Assembly (NCBI GenBank): GCA_937873555.1
Contig: CALMWN010000274.1
Coordinates: 1-15,143 of the forward strand
DNA from: an uncultured Clostridia bacterium
GTDB taxonomy: Bacteria > Bacillota > Clostridia > Acetivibrionales > CALMWN01
Length of the DNA: 15,143 nucleotides
Direction of reading: 5' to 3'
Shown here: in pieces, positions 7,815 through 14,594 of the stretch
Layout: the number at the start of each line of letters is the position of its first letter
How positions within the stretch are numbered: position 1 is the first letter of the stretch
The notes under the pieces: generated by a model
Seen by the model: the letters and a program-made list of their open reading frames with translations, nothing else
What the model was told of the DNA's origin: nothing
The model's database searches: none
Made by a program: the position numbers and the translations under genes

Positions 7815-7989
7815 TCATAATACTGATTCTGGTCGGTTCCTGCTTTGCTTGGGAAGTCGCAGTTGCCGCCGGCGCTTTGGTATCCGAACTGTTTCCTTTG
7901 CCTGCACCGCACCCTGCCAATAAAGATGTGACCATTACGAATGAGCAAGCTGCCGCTATACATTTGCTCCATCTACTTTTTCTGTTCAT
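7798..7989 (-). pseudogene. Truncated sugar-binding lipoprotein (LplA/YtcQ-like) of the permease operon
   Basis: About 63 codons remain. The start at 7989 follows GGAGG ten bases upstream; an in-frame ATG at 7998 is too close to that site. The N-terminus is a signal peptide with lipobox LLAGC, a Gly/Ser/Thr/Ala linker and the first strand, PTRISIMIPF, typical of the large binding lipoproteins that partner LplB/LplC permeases. The frame then ends, and a shifted frame continues as an SGNH hydrolase fragment. At least 400 residues of binding protein are missing. It lies 54 bases after the LplC-like gene, where the receptor is expected. This is either a genomic deletion or an assembly chimera. 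Confidence 0.8.
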
Positions 7990-8043
7990 CCCGATCATTC
8001 CTCCATTTAGTCAATTTAATATTAAAAGATTGCCCCATCCGGG

Positions 8044-8913
8044 TCATCCCTTAACCGAACCTAATAAGATACCCTGGGTAAAATACTTTTGCAAAAACGG
8101 ATATACACATAATATGGGGAGGGTTGCTATGGTGATAGTGCACATTTGAACCGTCTTTGGGGGAATTACTATGTTGGTTTCCATCATATCTCCAATATTG
8201 GATGTAGCAGAGATAACCTGCCTGAGCACCACCTGAATGGGCCACATTTTGGCATCATTCAAGTACAGCACTGCATTGAACCAGGAATTCCAGTAACCTA
8301 CGCCGAACATAACCAGAAAAGTTGCAATCAGAGGCTTCGAAACCGGCAGAATGATACGAAATAATATGAGTAAGTCATTAGCTCCATCCAACTTTGCCGA
8401 TTCCTCCAGTTCTGCAGGAAGCTCCTGGAAATAGTTCTTAAATATAATCAAGCTAAATGCACTGATAGCACCCGGCAGGATCAATGCCCAATAGTTATTC
8501 AGCAAATGCAGCTTCTGGATGATAATGTAGCTGGGTACCATACCGCCGTTAAACATCAGGGTAAAGGTCACCATCAGCATAATCGCCTTTCTTGCCAATA
8601 GACCTTTGTGAGCAAGAGGGTATGCCATCAATACAGTCATAATCATGTTAAAGACCGTTCCAACTAAGGTCACCAGGATGGAAACCGCTAACCCCCTAGC
8701 TACAACATTGGTAGAAAATATATACTTGTATGCATCCAAAGAAATACTCTTTGGGATGATAATAAAATCACTTTTCATCAATTCTCCCGGTGGTGTGAAC
8801 GACGATACGATCACATGAATGAAAGGTAAAACCGTAACCAAGGCTATAATGCCAAGTACAACAATATTGCATATGTCAAATATAAGATTTCCGACTCCAA
8901 GTTTACGCCGCAT
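8044..8913 (-). CDS. Carbohydrate ABC transporter permease (LplC/YtcP-like, CUT1)
   Basis: A 289-residue inner-membrane protein with about six transmembrane helices, of the MalG/LplC type. The N-terminus carries the family pattern VLPFIHVIVSSFT. The cytoplasmic EAA loop that docks the ATPase is seen as EESAKLDGAND followed by ILPVSKP. The C-terminus IPPKTVQMCTITIATLPIL is characteristic of the YtcP/LplC branch used for complex oligosaccharides, including pectin fragments. It starts 15 bases after the LplB-like gene. No ATPase is encoded nearby; a shared MsmX-type ATPase elsewhere would be expected. Its binding protein appears broken downstream, so the transporter may lack its receptor. Confidence 0.93.
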   Translation of the reverse strand: MRRKLGVGNLIFDICNIVVLGIIALVTVLPFIHVIVSSFTPPGELMKSDFIIIPKSISLDAYKYIFSTNVVARGLAVSILVTLVGTVFNMIMTVLMAYPLAHKGLLARKAIMLMVTFTLMFNGGMVPSYIIIQKLHLLNNYWALILPGAISAFSLIIFKNYFQELPAELEESAKLDGANDLLILFRIILPVSKPLIATFLVMFGVGYWNSWFNAVLYLNDAKMWPIQVVLRQVISATSNIGDMMETNIVIPPKTVQMCTITIATLPILCVYPFLQKYFTQGILLGSVKG

Positions 8914-8928
8914 TTCTACCTGTCCTCT

Positions 8929-9894
8929 CTAATAAATTCCCTCTTCTCCAAACCTTTTGGCAATGTTGTTGGATACCACTATCAGCAGTAACGCTGCAAA
9001 GGATTTAAACAGGCCTACTGCCGCCGTATAACTGAACTGCCCGCCAATAATACCCATCTGGTATACGTAGGTATCGAATACTTCTCCCACCTCTCGGTTC
9101 ATGGAATTTATCATTAGCATCAGCTGCTCGAACCCCGTATCCAGGAATGCTCCCAACCGAAGAATCAGAAGAATCACAATCGTGCTTCGTATGGAGGGAA
9201 GCGTGATATGCCACAATTTCCGCCACCTTCCTGCACCATCCACTTCTGCTGCCGTGTATAGCTCAGGGTCCACACCCGCTATAGCTGCAAGGAATATAAT
9301 CGTCCCCCAACCCGTTTCCTTCCATATCACCTGCAGTATGATCATGGGACGGAAGGCGCCCAGACTCAGCATCGGGTTGATTTTGTCATACCCTAAGGAA
9401 ACAAGAACATCATTGACAATGCCGCCTTCCGTGGTAAAGAAGGTGTAGGTAAGGGCGGCAACCACCACCCAGGAAATAAAGTGGGGAATATATACCAGGG
9501 TCTGTATCACCCTTTTGTATGCCGTCATTCGGACCTCGTTCAACATCAAAGAAAGCACAATCGGCAGCGGGAAAAAAAAGAAAATATTGTAGAGTCCTAG
9601 AATCAGCGTATTCTTCAACAACATCCAAAAGGACGGATCTGAAAAAAACCTGTGGAAATGTTCAAGCCCTATCCATTGACTCTTTGTGAATCCCAGAAAA
9701 GGCTGGTAATTTTCAAAGGCCATCACCAAGCCTAACATAGGCGCATATTTAAATAATATGAAATATAGTATTCCGGGTACTAGCATAATATATAGCCACC
9801 TGTCCTTATTCAGCTTTTCAAGAACCAGTTGGCTTCCGGTCTTTATTTTTTTGGAGCAGGGTGTGCTATATATATCTGTCTGGATTGTGTTCAG
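8929..9894 (-). CDS. Carbohydrate ABC transporter permease (LplB/YteP-like, CUT1)
   Basis: The first permease of the operon, a multi-pass membrane protein with EAA-loop residues EVDGAGRWRKLWHITLPS. The first ATG in frame (9786) would begin inside the first membrane helix (MLVPGILYFILFKYAPM). The frame stays open upstream and encodes a basic, amphipathic segment ending LEKLNKDRWLYI, which matches the usual cytoplasmic N-terminus of this family. No ATG, GTG or TTG occurs there, but GGGGAG (9901-9906) lies upstream of ATT codons (9900, 9897) and a CTG (9894). I therefore propose a non-standard start near 9894. The alternative is ATG at 9786, which has only a weak AGGTGG upstream. The leader length then matches that of the lyase gene. 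Confidence 0.85.
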   Translation of the reverse strand: MNTIQTDIYSTPCSKKIKTGSQLVLEKLNKDRWLYIMLVPGILYFILFKYAPMLGLVMAFENYQPFLGFTKSQWIGLEHFHRFFSDPSFWMLLKNTLILGLYNIFFFFPLPIVLSLMLNEVRMTAYKRVIQTLVYIPHFISWVVVAALTYTFFTTEGGIVNDVLVSLGYDKINPMLSLGAFRPMIILQVIWKETGWGTIIFLAAIAGVDPELYTAAEVDGAGRWRKLWHITLPSIRSTIVILLILRLGAFLDTGFEQLMLMINSMNREVGEVFDTYVYQMGIIGGQFSYTAAVGLFKSFAALLLIVVSNNIAKRFGEEGIY

Positions 9895-9970
9895 AATAAT
9901 CTCCCCTCATCTGATAATTAGTTTCATCTTTATTTGAGCTATGTACTTAAGTAAAACTGACCTCACACTT

Positions 9971-9999
9971 ATCTTAGTTTTTAATCAAAATAACATCAA
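9971..9999 (-). promoter_or_regulatory. Predicted promoter of the permease operon
   Basis: On the minus strand: TTGATG (9994-9999), a 17-base spacer and TAAGAT (9971-9976). A CAAATGATTAT box (9999-10009) abuts the -35. The arrangement matches the oligogalacturonate lyase promoter base for base in spacing, which points to one shared activator bound next to the -35. Confidence 0.62.
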
Positions 10000-10083
10000 T
10001 AATCATTTGCAAGCCACTTGTGAATGCTTGAATTATTAAGCTTTTCCAGTTGGAATAATCATTTGTGAACAAATAATCATTCA
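9999..10083 (-). repeat. Direct repeats CAAATGATTAT upstream of the permease operon
   Basis: Exact minus-strand copies of CAAATGATTAT lie at 9999-10009 and 10055-10065, 56 bases apart. A third, partial copy (AATGATTAT) lies at 10073-10081. The distal copy extends to TTCACAAATGATTAT. A small palindrome, ATTTGTGAACAAAT, occupies 10061-10074. Direct repeats of this kind suit an AraC-type activator or a similar factor. Confidence 0.6.
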
Positions 10084-10105
10084 TGCTACATGCACAGCAT
10101 TTCTT

Positions 10106-11257
10106 CTATTCTTTAAGCTCCGGTAAACATTCAAAATCAGGCACATCCACCAAATATATGTTCCCATATCCAGACATATCGCTGGTAAAAAGAACCTTTT
10201 TCCCATCTGGACTAAATCTAGGATGAACATGTACCTGTTGAATATGAAAGCTGCTTCGGTGCTCACAGAGTATTCTGGGGTTTTCATACCCCTTACCGTT
10301 CCATTTCCACAGCCGGATCACTTTTCCATCCCTGTTTCCATCGCCAACTACCAGTGTAATATCATTGGAATGGATGTGCCCCGTCTCATACGGAAAATCT
10401 ACTTCCACCTTTTCAGTATTGTCATAGAGGATTCTTCCAAAAAACTTCCGTCCATCCTCCCATTTTCCATGATACCCTATATGTATTCCATCCGCATGCC
10501 AGTATTCGTGTCCCACGATCTCCAGGCTCTCCCTTTCCCGGAGCATCCACGCCTTTTGCGTATTCAGGTCAAGACACCAGATACGGTTGTCAACCCTGTC
10601 CCATGGGCCTTCATGGCAGAAAGTGAGCAGGTTGAGCTGTGTAGGAGAAGTATTAATATGCCCTATCCAGGACTTTTCTTCCCATACCGTCTTCGCCCCG
10701 CTCCCGTCGGTATTGATGCATACAATTCTGCTAAGCGGTTGTGCCTCAAAGGTTTCCTTAAATCCGACATACCCTCTTAACAAGTCTATCTTGATGCGGT
10801 CGGACAAATCTTCCATTATCCCGGCGCAGACATATTTACCATCTGCTGTACAGTTCGGTCCGATCCGCATAAACCCTTCCGGCATCTCCCAAAGTGCCCT
10901 TTGCTCTAAAGAGTGAAGGTCCAGGGCTATTATTTTGTTTCCATACCAGAAATAGACCTCATCCCGTATGGGATTGACACAGGTACTCATAAATTCCGTC
11001 TCCAGCGGCGGAGGGATTGGCTCCAGGTCCGTCAACTGTTGTATTTTCTTAGTTTCCAGGTCCAGGCTAAACAAATTTGTCCTATTATTACGGTCTGAAC
11101 CGAATAATACCTTTCTACCGCTGTCATACCACCCTAGATTGGTAAAGTAAAGATGATGGCTATGGCCTTTATAGTCCGTTAACTGCTGGATTCTGACTCC
11201 GGTAACCGGATCACAAAAGCTTTTATACTCCGGCATCCATTGATCCCCTACCCCCAT
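10106..11257 (-). CDS. ogl: Oligogalacturonate lyase (PL22)
   Basis: A 383-residue seven-bladed beta-propeller enzyme that cleaves short oligogalacturonates, saturated or unsaturated, by beta-elimination in the cytoplasm. The C-terminal IQQVHVHPRFSPDG gives Gln340, His343 and His345 with the Gln-X2-His-X-His spacing of the PL22 metal site. GHIHSND (His294/His296) supplies the likely fourth ligand. Other family blocks are GHSHHLYFTN, CHEGPWDRVDNRIW and EYWHADG. Propeller-type repeats such as SPDGKKVLFTSD are visible. There is no signal peptide. The start at 11257 has GGGGG seven bases upstream. It sits upstream of the permease genes on the same strand, but each unit has its own promoter. This fixes the local theme as pectin (homogalacturonan) use. 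Confidence 0.92.
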   Translation of the reverse strand: MGVGDQWMPEYKSFCDPVTGVRIQQLTDYKGHSHHLYFTNLGWYDSGRKVLFGSDRNNRTNLFSLDLETKKIQQLTDLEPIPPPLETEFMSTCVNPIRDEVYFWYGNKIIALDLHSLEQRALWEMPEGFMRIGPNCTADGKYVCAGIMEDLSDRIKIDLLRGYVGFKETFEAQPLSRIVCINTDGSGAKTVWEEKSWIGHINTSPTQLNLLTFCHEGPWDRVDNRIWCLDLNTQKAWMLRERESLEIVGHEYWHADGIHIGYHGKWEDGRKFFGRILYDNTEKVEVDFPYETGHIHSNDITLVVGDGNRDGKVIRLWKWNGKGYENPRILCEHRSSFHIQQVHVHPRFSPDGKKVLFTSDMSGYGNIYLVDVPDFECLPELKE

Positions 11258-11330
11258 TGCGTTACCCCCTTACAATATCATTTTGTTTATTACTCAAATA
11301 TAGAATAATTGGTTTGTAAACCACAGTTTC

Positions 11331-11359
11331 ATCTTAGCACCATCATGGGATTACATCTA
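11331..11359 (-). promoter_or_regulatory. Predicted promoter of the oligogalacturonate lyase gene
   Basis: On the minus strand: TAGATG (11354-11359), a 17-base spacer and TAAGAT (11331-11336). CAAATGATTAT (11359-11369) abuts the poor -35, as at the permease promoter. The distance from the -10 to the start codon (about 74 bases) also matches the permease operon (about 77 bases to the proposed start). Confidence 0.62.
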
Positions 11360-11424
11360 TAATCATTTGTGATACATGCCTACAACGTTGGTTTTAAGCC
11401 ATTGGGAGCTTAGATAATCATTTA
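11359..11424 (-). repeat. Direct repeats CAAATGATTAT upstream of the lyase gene
   Basis: A minus-strand CAAATGATTAT lies at 11359-11369, with a one-mismatch copy (TAAATGATTAT, extended TTCATAAATGATTAT) at 11414-11424. The starts are 55 bases apart, against 56 at the permease operon. Probable binding sites of the same regulator. Confidence 0.58.
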
Positions 11425-11602
11425 TGAAATGGTAATCAATAAAATGTCTTTCCCATATTAAGGTACTATTCTTTTAAAAAGCCATAAAAAAGGAGGCGTA
11501 GCGATACAGTATAGTGAAATACAGATTTCGACTCGGAAATCTTAAAGCAGTGAAAGGTCTGGAACCCTTGAACCCTTTTGTGCATAGGCAAAAAAATAAA
11601 GC

Positions 11603-11619
11603 TCAGGATTTATTCCTGA
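11603..11619 (+). other. Small hairpin in a non-coding stretch
   Basis: Perfect arms TCAGGA and TCCTGA enclose a five-base loop. It lies in the 11460-11762 interval, where I see no convincing gene. A GTG-initiated 79-codon frame from 11514 has poor ribosome spacing and no recognisable motif. With the terminator at 11709, this could belong to a small plus-strand transcript. Confidence 0.3.
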
Positions 11620-11708
11620 ACTTCATTTTTGCAAAATTGGTGGAGGCGAACCCTATCGTTTCGTATGTACAAACCCTCTCTTTGGTTATCGTCATAATGT
11701 TGGAGTGC

Positions 11709-11742
11709 GCAGGACGGTTTAACCGCTGTCCTGCTTGTTTTT
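11709..11742 (+). terminator. Rho-independent terminator
   Basis: GCAGGAC (11709-11715) pairs with GTCCTGC (11728-11734), with extra pairing GGTT/AACC inside, followed by TTGTTTTT (11735-11742). It terminates plus-strand transcription. No clear plus-strand gene lies before it, so it may end a small RNA or be left from a lost gene. Confidence 0.7.
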
Positions 11743-11762
11743 ATACTGGTTAATTAGCATAT

Positions 11763-12305
11763 TTAGTGATTATTTGTGTTTATACTTTTTTCAATATTCT
11801 GGAGCCTTTTATTGATCTCATATAGTTTGATATAATGTGGGTAGTTTTTAAAAAATTCTGGGGTATCCCAATTATCTCGGAGTGCTTGATCTAAATTCCT
11901 AATGTACTCAACTTCTCTATAATAGTCCTCATTAAACTTCTCAGGATACTTCATTGTTCCTAAAAAGCTTATTTCAACCAAATGCGTAACATACTTCATA
12001 ATTGTACTATCATAATTTAAAGTCTCATCCTTAAGTGACTTAACAGCTAACCATTCAAATGGATTTAAAGGTGATAAACCAGGACGCTGAGTTAAATATT
12101 TTATCTCAATTTTATAGTCGTAGAATGAACTATTACAGCTAATTATGAAATGGCCCTTATTTTTGTTATAAGACATAGCTATATCATCTTTTAATGCTAC
12201 CCCAAGAATTCCAAAATACTGTTGTTTTGAAAACAATTTATTGTTTATATATTCTTCAGTAAGAAATCTATCCCCCTCAACCTCTATACTACTTTGTATT
12301 TGCGG
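11763..12305 (-). pseudogene. Unknown protein, N-terminally truncated
   Basis: I do not recognise this protein. The open frame runs from 12305 with no ATG or GTG near its upper end. The first possible start, TTG at 12236, has no ribosome site, and the residues before it (EGDRFLTEEYINNK) read like real protein. From the TTG it is 157 residues: charged, with no signal or membrane segment and an acidic/aromatic C-terminal half (DNWDTPEFFKNYPHYIKLY). Its upper end coincides with the break of the REP-type transposase, so the head was probably lost when the two sequences were joined. It could instead be an intact short gene using TTG. Confidence 0.5.
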
Positions 12306-12568
12306 TTATAGTAGATGACATATGATACGTTTATGCTGTGCATGAGCTTTGATAGATCAAAGCCCTGCGGATCAAGATGCAGATGCAGGTGGGTGTCCAT
12401 AAGGCAGTATGCATAGAGCCTGCAGTTGTATTTCTCCTTGTACTTTTTTAATAGGTCCAGGTAATAGTTCTTGTCGTCCTCATCCTGGAACAAGGGTATT
12501 TCACTGATACTGCGGCACATGATGTGGTATATGTATTCAGGGGCTTTTATACGTGCAGTCCTTGGCAT
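12284..12568 (-). pseudogene. REP-associated Y1 transposase (IS200/TnpA_REP-like), N-terminal half
   Basis: The start at 12568 has GGAGG seven bases upstream. The 94 residues begin MPRTARIKAPEYIYHIMCRS and contain the HUH nuclease motif as DTHLHLHL and the catalytic-tyrosine helix SYVIYYNRKYK. The family then normally continues into a GHLFQ-like block, which is missing. The frame stops at the junction with the unknown ORF near 12285-12296. Such proteins nick single-stranded DNA at short palindromic repeats. This copy has lost its C-terminal half and should be inactive. One inverted end of the element is at 12635-12648. Confidence 0.8.
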
Positions 12569-12634
12569 ATGGTTTCCTCCATTTTACTTTTTCTTCCACT
12601 ACATGGCATATATTGTCCACTGTCAATTATTTCC

Positions 12635-12648
12635 TAAGAAACGTCCCC
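12635..12648 (+). repeat. Inverted end of REP-type element (copy 1)
   Basis: TAAGAAACGTCCCC here is the exact reverse complement of 14546-14559. Read toward the transposase gene it is GGGGACGTTTCTTA, upstream of the start. The other copy has the same sequence downstream of its stop, so together they define the two ends of one element type. Confidence 0.7.
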
Positions 12649-12650
12649 TC

Positions 12651-12671
12651 ATGACATGTACTTCACCTCCT
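12651..12671 (-). other. Orphan ribosome site and start codon of a lost gene
   Basis: On the minus strand a full-length AGGAGGTGA (12663-12671) is followed five bases later by ATG (12655-12657), then TCA TGA at the very edge of the transposon end. The gene behind this excellent start is gone, apparently cut off by the element. The remaining interval up to 13016 holds no other gene I can support. Confidence 0.45.
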
Positions 12672-13016
12672 GTTTACCTATTACTCATACTCAATTCACT
12701 TCTTTAATAGAAGTTAAAAAATAGCCATTAATATCCTTTTCGTAATTTGGGATGTGACTAATTCTACAATTTTATATTACCGGCAATATTATTCAAGGAA
12801 AAGAAAAGAGTTTCAAAACGTCTCTCCTAGCTTTTATGGTTTGAATTTATAACTATCATTATAAAATAAGGATATTGGGAAATAATAAAAATTGAACCTC
12901 TTAGTAGTTGTATTACATTCAGCAACCATACAACACTGAAAAGTTAAGATGCCGCTTGGATTATGACAATGAAACTGGACGCAAGGGGTTAAGCCTAATG
13001 CCAGGAAGGTGAAGAA

Positions 13017-14012
13017 TTGTTTCCGGATGTAATTTACTTTGAGCCTGAGTCGCTCAATTACAAACTAGGGAAAATGCTACAAGATAAATTTAACCAGGTT
13101 AAATGGATTCCCATTGAAAACCACAATAATATTAAAGAGCTACGCAAGAACCAAAACAGAGAATTTGCTAACATGAAACGTCATCTGATTATTGGTATTA
13201 GAAAAACTTTAAAATATACACCGAATCACAAAGTTTCTGATTATCTAGTGCCGTATACCTCGTCAGGTTGTAGCGCCATGTGTTTATATTGTTATCTAGT
13301 CTGTAATTACAACAAGTGCTCTTATCTTAGACTTTTTGTAAATCGAGAACAAATGATGGATAAGTTAACTAAGACTGCAAGAAGCTCCGAAAAAGACCTT
13401 GTTTTTGAATTAGGAAGTAATAGTGACTTGGTATTGGAAAACGAATTGACAGGAAATCTAGAATGGACAATTGAAAGGTTTAGTTTACAAGAGAAAGGCT
13501 ATATAACATTTCCAACTAAATTTGATAAAGTGGAACCTCTGCTTTCCCTAAACCATAAAGGGCGGGTCATTATGCGTATGAGTGTTAACCCCCAAGAAAT
13601 CATCCGGAAGATTGAATTTGGAACATCCCCTTTAGATTTGAGAATCAAAGCGTTAAACCAGATGTGTGAGGCAGGTTACAAGGTGGGTATGTTAATTGCA
13701 CCTGTGGTGATGGTAAACAACTGGATGAGGCTCTATCAACAACTAATTCAGCAACTTTCAGACGAACTTTCTGAAAGAGCAAAAAGTAATCTTTTTATAG
13801 AAATAATATTTATGACATACAGCTATGTACACCGCGCCATTAACACCGAGGCATTTCCGAATGCGGTTGATTTATTTGATAAATCTATCATGACCGGTAG
13901 GGGGCGTGGAAAATATTGTTACAGCGCAGAGGTTCGGGCAGAAGGTGAGCAATTTTTAAAAAAACAACTCAGGGACAAGTTGGGTAATATTCCAATAATC
14001 TATGTAGTTTAA
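13017..14012 (+). CDS. splB: Spore photoproduct lyase (radical SAM)
   Basis: This 331-residue enzyme repairs the UV thymine dimer (spore photoproduct) during germination, using a [4Fe-4S] cluster and S-adenosylmethionine. The cluster motif is CSAMCLYC (Cys85, Cys89, Cys92), flanked by Tyr91 and Tyr93, which match the two tyrosines of the radical relay in Bacillus SplB. Conserved blocks include VGMLIAPV and TGRGRGKY. The position of the Bacillus H-donor Cys141 appears to be Ser134 (ELGSNSDLVLE), while two extra cysteines occur at 96 and 101. The start is a TTG with AAGGTG upstream; the only nearby ATG (12998) is out of frame. It stands alone, without splA, and is the only intact gene of region D. 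Confidence 0.93.
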   Translation: MFPDVIYFEPESLNYKLGKMLQDKFNQVKWIPIENHNNIKELRKNQNREFANMKRHLIIGIRKTLKYTPNHKVSDYLVPYTSSGCSAMCLYCYLVCNYNKCSYLRLFVNREQMMDKLTKTARSSEKDLVFELGSNSDLVLENELTGNLEWTIERFSLQEKGYITFPTKFDKVEPLLSLNHKGRVIMRMSVNPQEIIRKIEFGTSPLDLRIKALNQMCEAGYKVGMLIAPVVMVNNWMRLYQQLIQQLSDELSERAKSNLFIEIIFMTYSYVHRAINTEAFPNAVDLFDKSIMTGRGRGKYCYSAEVRAEGEQFLKKQLRDKLGNIPIIYVV

Positions 14013-14095
14013 GAAACAGTAATTTTAAACGCCCCAATCAAAGCCAAGTTCATTGAAGTCAGCCTTTATATGCGGGTTCGTTATTTGGATTAATA

Positions 14096-14345
14096 TTATG
14101 ACTTAACCTCCGTACCATCCTTAAAAGTAAACTGGACATCATCTTCAACGAAGACCTTGACATTATCAACAGCCGCTATCCAAAGATCTTTCGTCAAACT
14201 ATACAAGAATATATTCCTGCCCCAACAACGTTTTTAGTAAGGTATCCAGTTGCTCCCGCTTTATCCGGCGAGCTTGCCGCTGTTCTTCGATTTTTTCCAG
14301 CCTACCCTTGGCTTTTTCGTAGTGGAGTGTTACAATTTTGGTTGA
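14096..14345 (-). pseudogene. Large serine recombinase, C-terminal remnant
   Basis: Two reading frames on the minus strand together give the tail of a phage-type serine recombinase. The first reads HYEKAKGRLEKIEEQRQARR then EQLDTLLKTLL, a coiled-coil-like stretch, and stops at 14199-14201. The second, one base out of register, reads SLTKDLWIAAVDNVKVF then FTFKDGTEVKS and a stop at 14096, matching the usual final strand of these enzymes. The frameshift lies near 14205-14225, beside a GGGG run. The catalytic N-terminal domain is absent. The upper end meets an IS3-like element beginning TGTTACAATT near 14328. Confidence 0.62.
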
Positions 14346-14395
14346 GACCTTAAACCCGAATTGAGGTATACTAATTTACAAAGGAGAGATTTCCA

Positions 14396-14496
14396 ATGAA
14401 GTCAATGAGGGTTTATGAAAAATAATTTAAAGAAGAAGCAGTAAAGCTATCAAACGAGGTTGGTATACGCAGAGCAGCAGAGCAATTAGGCATCGG
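14396..14496 (+). pseudogene. IS3-family transposase orfA, N-terminal remnant with stop
   Basis: From ATG 14396, with AAGGAGAG upstream, the frame reads MKSMRVYEK, a TAA stop at 14423-14425, and then FKEEAVKLSNEVGIRRAAEQ and LGI. This is the start of the helix-turn-helix OrfA of IS3-type elements, where the stop replaces a residue such as Gln (CAA to TAA). Homology ends near 14496. The left end of the insertion sequence is probably the TG at about 14328. The copy is dead. Confidence 0.65.
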
Positions 14497-14545
14497 TGTT
14501 GAGTGTACATTCCTCCCTTTCTGCAAGAAATTTATTATACTTGTG

Positions 14546-14559
14546 GGGGACGTTTCTTA
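14546..14559 (+). repeat. Inverted end of REP-type element (copy 2)
   Basis: GGGGACGTTTCTTA, preceded by one more G, lies just downstream of the stop of the transposase at 14595. It is the exact reverse complement of 12635-12648 and marks the downstream end of this second copy. Confidence 0.7.
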
Positions 14560-14594
14560 ATAATTTTCTTCTAACTAAGCACTTCTCTTTATTT

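Noticed and set aside
7709..7972. An 87-codon minus-strand frame overlapping the truncated lipoprotein
   Set aside because: It is an out-of-frame reading of the signal-peptide region followed by the SGNH remnant. The real protein signals lie in the other two frames.
7663..11516. A 12-base sequence, TACAGTATAGTG, shared by 7663-7674 and 11505-11516
   Set aside because: Several identical 12-mers are expected by chance in 15 kb of AT-rich DNA, and neither copy has a consistent position relative to a gene or element.
11514..11753. A GTG-started 79-codon frame on the plus strand
   Set aside because: The ribosome site is too far away, the frame runs through a terminator hairpin and no motif is recognisable.
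12998..13012. ATG at 12998 as the splB start
   Set aside because: It is out of frame and reaches a stop after four codons. The TTG at 13017 has a ribosome site and gives the expected length.
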